The notes below the pieces were generated by a model, which was given only the letters and a program-made list of their open reading frames with translations, made no database searches and had not been told where the DNA came from. A DNA stretch of 17,794 nt from Patescibacteria group bacterium. GTDB lineage: Bacteria > Patescibacteriota > Microgenomatia > UBA1406 > GWC2-37-13. The stretch covers positions 1 to 17,794 of the forward strand of contig CALRFM010000007.1 of assembly GCA_943356515.1 (NCBI GenBank), read 5' to 3'. The translations under genes were made by a program, and so were the position numbers. Shown one piece after another: positions 6,908-13,680 of this stretch (positions are counted from its first letter, which is position 1; every line of letters begins with the position of its first letter).

Positions 6908-7093
6908 ATGAACGCTAATCGATTAAGAACAAAAAAAGGAACATTTCGCCCAGTAAGAGGGGATACCAAAGTCAGCACTATTGAAAAAAGATACGATGTC
7001 GATTTAGGTGTTCGCTCTGATATGAAATTAAGCAATTTCTTTAAGCAAAAAGGGTATCCATCTCTATCTCGTATGTTGCGTGATATAAAATGA
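6908..7093 (+). CDS. 61-aa hypothetical protein, partner of the HEPN-like gene
   Basis: I do not recognise this small basic protein. It has a positively charged N-terminus (RLRTKKGTFRPVRGD, residues 5-19), a middle TIEKRYDVDLGVRSDM, and a C-terminal helix-like stretch with LSNFFKQKGYPSLSRMLRD. There are no Cys residues, membrane segment or signal peptide. Its stop overlaps the start of the 179-aa gene by 4 bp (ATGA), and it has its own perfect -10 box, so the two form a two-gene unit with the small gene first. That arrangement and size are like an antitoxin before a toxin, which is inference only. Being real is supported by the promoter, the coupled overlap and full use of the space between neighbours. 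Confidence 0.7.
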   Translation: MNANRLRTKKGTFRPVRGDTKVSTIEKRYDVDLGVRSDMKLSNFFKQKGYPSLSRMLRDIK

Positions 7094-7629
7094 GCAGCTT
7101 TGTATTTATCCAAGATGAAGTTCTACGTGAAAATATTAATCATGCCTTTGATCATATTCAAGATTTATTGGCGCTTTCGGAATCAAAAACATATAAAGAG
7201 AGAAGTCTTCTTGTAAGTAGTTTGCGGAAAACAATTATTATCCATATTGCGTCAATTATTGAAGCAATATTATTGTGGAAATTAGAACAAGTATGTGAAT
7301 CGGAAAAAATTGAGCTTGTGAATGATTGGAGATACTTAGATATTAATATTATTTATACTATCAATGATTCAGATGAAATTATTGCTGGAAGGAGAAAGAA
7401 GGATAAAAGAAAAATTAGTAAATTAGATTTCAGTAAAATTGCCGATCTGTGTTATAAACACAAAATTATTTCAACAACTGGTCTATTTAAACGAATTAAA
7501 AAAGTACGTGAAATAAGAAATCGTCAGCATTTGGGTGGTTTGAAGGAGCTAGAAAAAATATACACGAGAAGAGATTTGGAATATTGTTTTTCAACATTAG
7601 AAAAAACTAAAGATATTGGTCAGAAATAG
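7090..7629 (+). CDS. HEPN-like hypothetical protein (possible RNase toxin)
   Basis: This 179-aa, mostly helical and basic protein has no membrane segment. The helix with IHIASIIEAILLWKLEQ (51-67), a lysine/arginine-rich segment (101-111), and above all IRNRQHLGG (142-150) resemble HEPN-fold proteins, where an R-N/D/H...H motif near the last helices forms the RNase site. Here Arg143, Asn144 and His147 give R-x3-H, while Arg140 to His147 gives R-x6-H within the usual R-x4-6-H range. HEPN proteins are common as toxins or abortive-infection effectors. Arginine is often encoded by AGA/AGG and the gene is very AT-rich, unlike the serine genes that follow, which hints at transfer. The family assignment is tentative. 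Confidence 0.6.
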   Translation: MSSFVFIQDEVLRENINHAFDHIQDLLALSESKTYKERSLLVSSLRKTIIIHIASIIEAILLWKLEQVCESEKIELVNDWRYLDINIIYTINDSDEIIAGRRKKDKRKISKLDFSKIADLCYKHKIISTTGLFKRIKKVREIRNRQHLGGLKELEKIYTRRDLEYCFSTLEKTKDIGQK

Positions 7630-7634
7630 TAACT

Positions 7635-8276
7635 GTGAAAAAGAATATAATCATTGATTTTGATTCAACCTTTATTACGGGCGAATCACTAGATTGGTTG
7701 GCAGAAATTGCAAATCCATCTGTTGCATCTCAACTCCGCAAAATCACAAAACAAGGAATGGATGGAAGTATATCTTATCGTGATTCTCTCACATCTCGTC
7801 TTAGACTTTTCTCACCAACCAAAGACCATATCGATCAACTTATAACAAAAATACAATCATCTATCACGCAGTCTATTATCCAAAATCAGAATTGGATCAC
7901 ACAACATCGTGATACCATCTTTATCATTTCTGGTGGATTCGTAGACTACATGAGAGAGCCATTAGAATCATTTGGTATTCTGCCAGATCATATATATGGA
8001 AACAGGTTTATCTTTGATGATGATTGTGTTGTTGGATTTGATACATACAATCCGTTATCTCAAAGTGGAGGAAAAGCGAAGGTTGTTAAAAACTTACATT
8101 TAGCAGGAGAAATTATCGTTGTTGGAGATGGCATTACCGATTATGAAATTGTGTCAAAAGGTGCTGCAAACATATTTATTGCATTCACTGAGAATGTGTC
8201 ACGACAACCGGTTGTCGATGTGTCACAACAAGAAGCTTGTTCATTTAATGAAGTGATTTCTTTCTACGAATCGTAG
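7635..8276 (+). CDS. serB: Phosphoserine phosphatase, HAD superfamily
   Basis: This 213-aa HAD hydrolase catalyses the last step of serine synthesis, phosphoserine to serine. The nucleophile motif is IIDFDSTFITGESLDWLA (6-23) with Asp8 and Asp10, and with Glu17 in the position of the SerB substrate-binding Glu. Motif II is SGG (99-101), the motif III lysine is in GGKAK (145-149), and motif IV is VVGDGITDYE (162-171) with Asp165 and Asp169. The start is a GTG at 7635, five bases after the stop of the HEPN-like gene; no other start keeps the catalytic Asp at its normal distance from the N-terminus. I see no good -10 box of its own, so it may be read through from upstream. The SerB identity rests on the motifs plus serA and serC directly downstream. 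Confidence 0.88.
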   Translation: MKKNIIIDFDSTFITGESLDWLAEIANPSVASQLRKITKQGMDGSISYRDSLTSRLRLFSPTKDHIDQLITKIQSSITQSIIQNQNWITQHRDTIFIISGGFVDYMREPLESFGILPDHIYGNRFIFDDDCVVGFDTYNPLSQSGGKAKVVKNLHLAGEIIVVGDGITDYEIVSKGAANIFIAFTENVSRQPVVDVSQQEACSFNEVISFYES

Positions 8277-8278
8277 TA

Positions 8279-8284
8279 TATAAT
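8279..8284 (+). promoter_or_regulatory. -10 box of serA-serC
   Basis: A perfect TATAAT, two bases after the serB stop, lies 11 bases before the serA ATG. It would let serA-serC be transcribed separately from serB. Confidence 0.5.
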
Positions 8285-8295
8285 GATGACATATT

Positions 8296-9528
8296 ATGAA
8301 GAGTAACCGCCTTTCATACCCCAAAAATAAAATTAACGTACTTCTCTTAGAAAATATTGACACCCTTGCCGTATCTGCATTTCAAAAGGAAGGGTATAAT
8401 GTCGAATCGGTATCATCGGCCCTTTCTGAACAAGAGCTCATCAAAAAAATTCAAGATGTATCTATTCTTGGTGTTCGATCAAAAACATCACTTACTTCAA
8501 ATGTCATTGCAGCAAATAAAAAGCTTCTTGCTGTTGGAGCCTTTTGTATAGGAACTAATGAACTCGATGTGCAATCTGCAGCACTTGGTGGTATTCCCGT
8601 ATTTAATGCTCCTTACAGTAATACGCGCAGTGTGGTGGAACTTATCATCGGAGAAATCATCATGCTCTCACGCAAATCATTTGATCGAAGTAGGCAACTT
8701 CATAAAGGTATGTGGAACAAGTCGGCGTCAGGTTGTCATGAAGTACGAGGCAAAAAACTGGGCATCATCGGCTACGGAAACATCGGCTCGCAACTGTCAG
8801 TTTTAGCAGAGAATCTGGGCATGGATGTGTATTATTACAATACCTCTGACACGCTTTCTATGAGTAATGCCACTGCATGCAAATCTATGAAAGAGGTATT
8901 GAAGATTGCAGACATCGTCACCATACATGTCGATGGCAGAGATTCAAACAAAAACCTTATTGGTAAAACGGAATTTAATCAAATGAAAGATGGTGTATTA
9001 TTTCTGAATGCAAGCCGCGGATTTGTGGTAGATATCAATGCTCTTGCATCTGCCATAACATCTGGCAAAGTAGCGGGAGCAGCAGTAGATGTATACCCCA
9101 CAGAACCCAAGAAAAATGGGAAAGGATTTACCTGCCCACTTCAAGGGTTACCCAACGTCATTCTCACCCCCCATGTTGGAGCAGGCACCCTAGAAGCTCA
9201 AGAAAATATCGCGCGATATATGAGCAACAAGCTTATTCAATTTGTAAATACGGGAAGTACTACGCTTTCAGTAAACATGCCAGAAATTCAACTTTCTGAA
9301 GTGCGTGGCGTACATCGACTCATTCATATGCACAGGAATGTGCCGGGAGTTTTGGCTACTATTAATAATATATTAGCAGAACACAACATAAACATTGAAG
9401 GACAATACCTTAAAACCAATGACGCGATTGGTTATGTTATAACCGATGTAAATAAGAAATATAGTGAAGGAGTTGTTACGAAACTGAAAGAAATGGAAGA
9501 AACTATTAAGTTACGCATATTATATTAA
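8296..9528 (+). CDS. serA: D-3-phosphoglycerate dehydrogenase with ACT domain
   Basis: This 410-aa protein is the same length as E. coli SerA. It oxidises 3-phosphoglycerate to 3-phosphohydroxypyruvate with NAD, the committed step of serine synthesis. The NAD-binding loop is GYGNIG (159-164). Catalytic residues are Arg241 (NASRG), Glu270 (YPTEP) and His293 (LTPHVG). The C-terminal ACT domain begins near 344 with MHRNVPGVLATINNILAEH and ends LRILY. The residues that bind the feedback inhibitor serine in E. coli (His344, Asn346, Asn364) are matched here by His346, Asn348 and Asn366, so feedback control is probably retained. The usual HIGGST segment after the catalytic His reads HVGAGT. serC begins on the very next base after the stop. 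Confidence 0.95.
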   Translation: MKSNRLSYPKNKINVLLLENIDTLAVSAFQKEGYNVESVSSALSEQELIKKIQDVSILGVRSKTSLTSNVIAANKKLLAVGAFCIGTNELDVQSAALGGIPVFNAPYSNTRSVVELIIGEIIMLSRKSFDRSRQLHKGMWNKSASGCHEVRGKKLGIIGYGNIGSQLSVLAENLGMDVYYYNTSDTLSMSNATACKSMKEVLKIADIVTIHVDGRDSNKNLIGKTEFNQMKDGVLFLNASRGFVVDINALASAITSGKVAGAAVDVYPTEPKKNGKGFTCPLQGLPNVILTPHVGAGTLEAQENIARYMSNKLIQFVNTGSTTLSVNMPEIQLSEVRGVHRLIHMHRNVPGVLATINNILAEHNINIEGQYLKTNDAIGYVITDVNKKYSEGVVTKLKEMEETIKLRILY

Positions 9529-10563
9529 ATGGATTATTTTACGGTTGGGCCATCTCAATTATACCCCATTGTTCCTACGACCATTCAACGTGCTCTGAAA
9601 GATGGTATAACATCCATATCGCATCGAGATCAAAAATACATTACACTCCATAAAGAAACGGTGAGCAATCTCAAGATATTATTAAGTATTCCGTCAACGC
9701 ACTCCATTTTTTTCCTCTCTTCTGGAACCGAAGCAATGGAGCGGATTATTCAAAATACTGTTCAATTACACAGCCATCATTTAGTCAACGGATCGTTTTC
9801 AGATCGTTTTTATCAGACTGCAGTGGAACTGGGAAAAAAACCAACAAAAACAGAAGTAACTTATGGTGCGTCATTTGATTGGAATCATATACAAATACCA
9901 TCAGGTACTGAGCTTATCTGTGCGACACACAATGAGACAAGCACCGGAGTGATGGTGCCACTGCGAAAGCTCTATGATCTGAAACGCTCATCAAAAACTC
10001 CACTCCTGGCACTCGACACTGTATCGTCTATGCCATATGTTGATGTTGATTATTCCCAAGTGGACATGACCTTTTTCTCAGTACAGAAAGGCTTTGGTAT
10101 GCCAGCAGGTCTGGGCGTACTTATTGTCAGTGAGCAAGCGCTTGAGCATTCTGCAGGCTCGTATCATTCATTTGCATCACTATCTACCTATGCTAACAAA
10201 TACCAAACGCCAGAAACACCCAATGTGCTGGCGATCTATACGTTAAACGAAGTAGTAAAAGATATGTTGAAAAAAGGAATTAAATCGATTCGCCAAGACA
10301 TCGACAAAAAGTCAGATATGATTGCAGCATATATCAAATCTTCCACAACGTATGATTATCTGGTAACAGAGCTACATGATAGATCGAAGACTATTCACGT
10401 ACTGAAGGTGAAGGGAGGATCTGCACGTAGCATTAAATTGCTCGAACTGAAGGGATTTGCAGTCAGTTCGGGTTATGGAGATATGAAAGCAGACTTCATT
10501 CGTATTTCAAATTTTCCTTCTCATAAGGTGAAAGATATAAAAAACCTCCTTAAAAATATGTAA
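9529..10563 (+). CDS. serC: Phosphoserine aminotransferase-like class V PLP enzyme
   Basis: This 344-aa, fold-type I PLP enzyme of class V should convert 3-phosphohydroxypyruvate to phosphoserine with glutamate. The N-terminus has TVGPSQLYP (5-13) and ISHRD (30-34), where His-Arg match the substrate-phosphate contacts of SerC. LSSGTEAMERI (63-73) is the cofactor-phosphate loop, LALDTVSSMP (160-169) has the Asp that pairs with the PLP nitrogen, and FFSVQKGFGMPAGLG (182-196) carries the Schiff-base Lys187. It is slightly shorter than the usual 360 aa. The ATG abuts the serA stop with no spacing and no Shine-Dalgarno; TATTAT (9518-9523) five bases upstream is a weak possible internal promoter. 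Serine-pyruvate type aminotransferases look similar, but the serB-serA context favours SerC. Confidence 0.85.
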   Translation: MDYFTVGPSQLYPIVPTTIQRALKDGITSISHRDQKYITLHKETVSNLKILLSIPSTHSIFFLSSGTEAMERIIQNTVQLHSHHLVNGSFSDRFYQTAVELGKKPTKTEVTYGASFDWNHIQIPSGTELICATHNETSTGVMVPLRKLYDLKRSSKTPLLALDTVSSMPYVDVDYSQVDMTFFSVQKGFGMPAGLGVLIVSEQALEHSAGSYHSFASLSTYANKYQTPETPNVLAIYTLNEVVKDMLKKGIKSIRQDIDKKSDMIAAYIKSSTTYDYLVTELHDRSKTIHVLKVKGGSARSIKLLELKGFAVSSGYGDMKADFIRISNFPSHKVKDIKNLLKNM

Positions 10564-10570
10564 CATATGG

Positions 10571-10576
10571 TAATAT
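10571..10576 (+). promoter_or_regulatory. -10-like box of the cyclophilin gene
   Basis: TAATAT ends seven bases before the ATG at 10584. It matches four of six consensus positions but sits at the spacing seen throughout the window. Confidence 0.4.
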
Positions 10577-10583
10577 AAATGAC

Positions 10584-11297
10584 ATGCAAGCGAAACTTTT
10601 TGTCATTGGAGTATTTATATTTTTAATCGCTATAATTATCGGTCTCTTTTTCTTGATCCAAAAACAAGCAAGTATCCCTATTGCTGGCGAAGAGGGAAAA
10701 GATGACTTAACTATTGCATCAGAGCAAGAAGAATCTTCATTGCCACAAGGGATACCATTAGCACAGTCGCCCGCCATTACCAATTCACCACAACTCCCAT
10801 CTATGAATATTGACAAATCCAAATCATACTCAGCAGTACTCGAAACATCTGAAGGAACTATAACTATTGAATTTACTGCAAAAGAGACCCCTATTACGGT
10901 AAATAATTTTATTACCCTTGCTCGCAAGGATTTTTATGACAACACGATATTTCACCGCGTGATAAGTGGATTCATGATACAGGGCGGCGATCCTAAAGGA
11001 GACGGCACTGGTGGTCCAGGATACAAATTTAACGATGAAGATTTTGATGGGGAATATTCACGAGGAACGGTTGCGATGGCAAATGCAGGACCAAACACAA
11101 ACGGAAGTCAGTTTTTTATTATGCATAAAGATAGCTCCTCACTCCCCAAAAATTATGTTATCTTTGGCAACGTCACAGATGGGCTCGATGTCGTAGATGC
11201 AATAGCTGAATCTGAAGTAACCTCCAATAGAGGTGGTGAACAATCAAGTCCCGTAGAACCTATCACCATAACGAATGTGATAATTATTGAAGAATAA
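10584..11297 (+). CDS. Membrane-anchored cyclophilin-type peptidyl-prolyl isomerase
   Basis: This 237-aa protein has an N-terminal membrane helix (about 5-25) without a lipobox cysteine, a low-complexity linker (about 28-80), and then a complete cyclophilin domain (82-236). Active-site residues are visible: Arg125 in IFHRVISGF, Gln133 in MIQGGDP, the segment ANAGPNTNGSQFFI (166-179) with Gln176 and Phe178, and YVIFG (191-195). The loop that carries the drug-binding Trp in human CypA reads SSLPKNY here. It should catalyse proline isomerisation of exported proteins outside the membrane, in keeping with the many secreted envelope proteins nearby. It converges on the NYN gene with only three bases between the two stop codons. 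Confidence 0.93.
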   Translation: MQAKLFVIGVFIFLIAIIIGLFFLIQKQASIPIAGEEGKDDLTIASEQEESSLPQGIPLAQSPAITNSPQLPSMNIDKSKSYSAVLETSEGTITIEFTAKETPITVNNFITLARKDFYDNTIFHRVISGFMIQGGDPKGDGTGGPGYKFNDEDFDGEYSRGTVAMANAGPNTNGSQFFIMHKDSSSLPKNYVIFGNVTDGLDVVDAIAESEVTSNRGGEQSSPVEPITITNVIIIEE

Positions 11298-11300
11298 TAA

Positions 11301-11807
11301 TTAGATCTTAAACAGCAGGTTCTTTTTGTCATCTTCTATATCAAAAAAGTCATCTGCAAGATCAATGAGTTCATTATTGGCGGTCTTTTTAAACGCTACT
11401 ACTTCTACCAAACACCCCAGTGCTTGCTGTAAGTAGTTGACAACAGGCTTAAAATCGCCGTCTCCGGAAACAAGAATGATTGAATCGACTTTGTTTCCCA
11501 ACAGTATGGCATCCATAGCGATTCCTAAATCCCAATCTCCTTTTTTAGCCCCGCCATAGAATATTTGAAGGGGTTTTTCTTTCACTTCAAAACCAGCAGC
11601 ATTCAGTGCTCCAAAAAAATCATTTTCTTTCGATTCGTCTGCATTTATAACATAGGCAATAGCACGAACAAGAAGTCTATCTTTAACCAAAAATGTAAGT
11701 AAATTTTTGTAGTTTACTCGAGAGTTAAATAAATTTTTACCTGAATAATACAGGTTTTGTACGTCAACAAGTATTGCTACACGCTGATCTTTATTTCTTA
11801 CAATCAT
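11301..11807 (-). CDS. NYN domain protein, LabA/DUF88 type (predicted RNase)
   Basis: This 168-aa soluble protein is a single NYN (PIN-like) domain. The acidic metal-binding residues are in VAILVDVQNLYYSG (10-23; Asp15 with Asn18), KGDWDLGIAMDAI (89-101; Asp93 and Asp99) and ILVSGDGDFKPVV (111-123; Asp116 and Asp118), the classical LabA/DUF88 signature. Family members are predicted metal-dependent RNases, and some are linked to RNA turnover; no specific substrate can be read here. The ATG at 11807 has a perfect TATAAT eight bases upstream, located just past the LCP gene stop, so it may also be transcribed from the LCP gene. Confidence 0.9.
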   Translation of the reverse strand: MIVRNKDQRVAILVDVQNLYYSGKNLFNSRVNYKNLLTFLVKDRLLVRAIAYVINADESKENDFFGALNAAGFEVKEKPLQIFYGGAKKGDWDLGIAMDAILLGNKVDSIILVSGDGDFKPVVNYLQQALGCLVEVVAFKKTANNELIDLADDFFDIEDDKKNLLFKI

Positions 11808-11815
11808 AATAATAC

Positions 11816-11821
11816 ATTATA
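11816..11821 (-). promoter_or_regulatory. -10 box of the NYN gene
   Basis: A perfect minus-strand TATAAT, preceded by G, ends eight bases before the ATG. Six bases further upstream is a 14-bp perfect palindrome (11827-11840) at the end of the LCP gene. Confidence 0.6.
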
Positions 11822-11823
11822 CC

Positions 11824-13014
11824 CTATTTCAAATTTGAAACAGCTTCCTTAACGTCACCCCAGTCATCAATGCCTAATTGAGGTATAACAATATATTGAC
11901 CTTCATCTGAATAGGAATTAGTTAAATACTCATCAGATATAATAAGAGTTTGTGCTGAATATGTATCGGCATTTCTTCCTTCTAGTAATAATCTATTGAG
12001 TTCTCCAAGAGGTAAATCGGTGGTAATATGATCTTCAAGTTCATTCAGAAGCGGTACGATTTTAGGAATAAATCTTACGGCAAGAACCTTGCTTTTCATT
12101 GCTTCCAATACTTTTTGTTGACGTTTGGCTCGGTTGAAGTCGCCACCGTCTTCAAGCGCATGACGAGACCGAGCATATTTAAGAGCGGTTTCTCCATCCA
12201 TACTATTCAATCCTGCATCAAAGTGCAGCTCCTCAAATCTACAAGGGAACGCTTCAGGCAGATTGTCTTGTATATTGTCATAAAAAGATTTCAGTTCTGG
12301 TTTTTCTGAAAAGAGTTTATCAATATCACCTTGACTCATAGCGTTATTGAGAATTGGTTCAATTTGTACAAATTCTTCATCTCGCCCGCAAAGTTCATCT
12401 TCTTTACCCTCAAGCGGATATTCGTAATCGGTAAAAGATCGTTCAACATCTATTTCTATACTCCCCAACGTATCGATGGCTTTTATAAATCCGCTGAAAT
12501 CAATAGTGACATATGCATCTACTTCAAGTCCCGTTATGTCTTCCACCACACGTTTTATAAGTCCCGATGGATTTTCTTTAGTAAATAATGATGAATCTAT
12601 ATTGGGGTAATTATCGGGAAATAATGCCATTTGATACACCGCATTTATCTTGCTGTGAAATTCACCATCTTTTGTGGGCACTTTCACCCAAATATCGCGA
12701 GGGATAGATATGAGAAGGGCACGTTTTGATTGAATATCTATAGTTACAACCATTATGGTATCGGTAAGGAATGTTCCTTCATGCAAGCCTCCGCCATAAC
12801 CCATAAGAAGAAAGGTGTATTCGGTCTTTTTCTTATCTGGCTCTTCTTGGGTAGTTTTAGAGTCAGAGTGAATAGTATTATAGAAACTAAGCAACCTTCC
12901 AACAATGAGAACGCCAATAATGATAAGAATTATGCCAAGGCCGATAAGGGCATTGCGCAGAAGTACGCGCTTTTTTGCTAAACGTTGCAACCTTGATTGT
13001 AAATTATTATTCAT
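11824..13014 (-). CDS. LytR-CpsA-Psr (LCP) family glycopolymer transferase
   Basis: This 396-aa membrane protein has a short basic cytoplasmic N-terminus, one membrane helix (about 22-40) and an extracellular LCP domain (about 65-300). LCP enzymes move glycopolymers from undecaprenyl pyrophosphate onto the cell wall or a surface protein. Conserved elements are LLMGYGGG (69-76), FLTDTIMV (82-89, Asp85), SIPRDIWV (103-110, Arg106-Asp107), SKINAVY (121-127), MDGETALKYARSRH (272-285) and FNRAKRQQKVL (293-303). An acidic insertion (about 200-260) contains the only two obvious extracellular cysteines, Cys209 and Cys258, which could form a disulfide. It is divergent from the hexapeptide acyltransferase. 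Its promoter box is TATAAT, 11 bases before the ATG. Confidence 0.93.
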   Translation of the reverse strand: MNNNLQSRLQRLAKKRVLLRNALIGLGIILIIIGVLIVGRLLSFYNTIHSDSKTTQEEPDKKKTEYTFLLMGYGGGLHEGTFLTDTIMVVTIDIQSKRALLISIPRDIWVKVPTKDGEFHSKINAVYQMALFPDNYPNIDSSLFTKENPSGLIKRVVEDITGLEVDAYVTIDFSGFIKAIDTLGSIEIDVERSFTDYEYPLEGKEDELCGRDEEFVQIEPILNNAMSQGDIDKLFSEKPELKSFYDNIQDNLPEAFPCRFEELHFDAGLNSMDGETALKYARSRHALEDGGDFNRAKRQQKVLEAMKSKVLAVRFIPKIVPLLNELEDHITTDLPLGELNRLLLEGRNADTYSAQTLIISDEYLTNSYSDEGQYIVIPQLGIDDWGDVKEAVSNLK

Positions 13015-13025
13015 GTGAAGCTTTT

Positions 13026-13031
13026 ATTATA
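13026..13031 (-). promoter_or_regulatory. -10 box of the LCP gene
   Basis: A perfect minus-strand TATAAT, preceded by G, ends 11 bases before the ATG at 13014. It lies back to back with the acyltransferase -10 box, 14 bp away. Confidence 0.6.
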
Positions 13032-13045
13032 CCGATACTTGTGTG

Positions 13046-13051
13046 TATAAT
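13046..13051 (+). promoter_or_regulatory. -10 box of the hexapeptide acyltransferase gene
   Basis: A perfect TATAAT, preceded by G, ends eight bases before the ATG at 13060. It decides the start: an in-frame GTG at 13054 lies only two bases after the box, too close to be on the transcript. Confidence 0.65.
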
Positions 13052-13059
13052 GAGTGAAT

Positions 13060-13680
13060 ATGAAGGTTTCAGACAAACAAGGAAATTCACTTACTATTAC
13101 TCAATTAGTATCAAAATTATTGGGCCGCCTAGGCAATATGATACTAGAATTTGAGATGTATGTCTTGCTCATTGTGGGATATATTCCCGTATCTTTTGTA
13201 CGCATGGTTGTATACCGTATGGCAGGGATACGCATTCCCTTTTCATCGGTTATAAATCAGGGTGCCAGGTTTTACTCATCTACGAATATCCGTATTGGAA
13301 GCGACTGCATTATTGGGGAACATGCCGTTCTTGATGGACGAGATAGTATAACCATCGGCGATCATGTCGATATCGCAAGCGAAGTAATGATCTACAATTC
13401 GGAGCACGATATTCATGATTTAAATTTCGATGCCATATCTGCACCTGTGGTCATAGGTGATTATGTATTTATCGGTCCTCGAGCAATCATTCTTCCTGGC
13501 GTAACTATCGGCAAAGGCGCCGTCGTTGCCGCCGGCGCCGTAGTTACCAAAGATGTTGCAGAAGGAACTATTGTCGGTGGCATTCCTGCCAAGTATATCG
13601 GCGATAGAAATTTGAAAGAATATACATACCGAGTACGACGGGTGGGCTTTTTTGAAGCTATTGGAAAGCTCTTTTCTTAA
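13060..13680 (+). CDS. Hexapeptide-repeat (left-handed beta-helix) O-acyltransferase
   Basis: This 206-aa protein is of the maltose/galactoside acetyltransferase-WcaF type. It has an N-terminal hydrophobic region (about 34-53) that may associate with the membrane, then hexapeptide repeats from about 75 to 175 (for example NIRIGSDCIIGEHAVL and VVIGDYVFIGPRAIILPGV). SEHDIHD (114-120) holds the likely catalytic His116 of this family, and the typical end VGGIPAKYIGDR (172-183) is present. It should acetylate a sugar on a surface glycan or precursor; the acceptor is unknown. A GTG two codons upstream is rejected because the -10 box is too close to it. Its stop overlaps the convergent VanW gene by 4 bp. 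Confidence 0.9.
   Translation: MKVSDKQGNSLTITQLVSKLLGRLGNMILEFEMYVLLIVGYIPVSFVRMVVYRMAGIRIPFSSVINQGARFYSSTNIRIGSDCIIGEHAVLDGRDSITIGDHVDIASEVMIYNSEHDIHDLNFDAISAPVVIGDYVFIGPRAIILPGVTIGKGAVVAAGAVVTKDVAEGTIVGGIPAKYIGDRNLKEYTYRVRRVGFFEAIGKLFS

Noticed and set aside
13491..13560. GC-rich inverted repeats (GTAACTA/TAGTTAC, GGCGCC) suggesting a hairpin
   Set aside because: They fall inside the hexapeptide repeats of the acyltransferase, where Gly/Ala/Val-rich repeated codons explain them.
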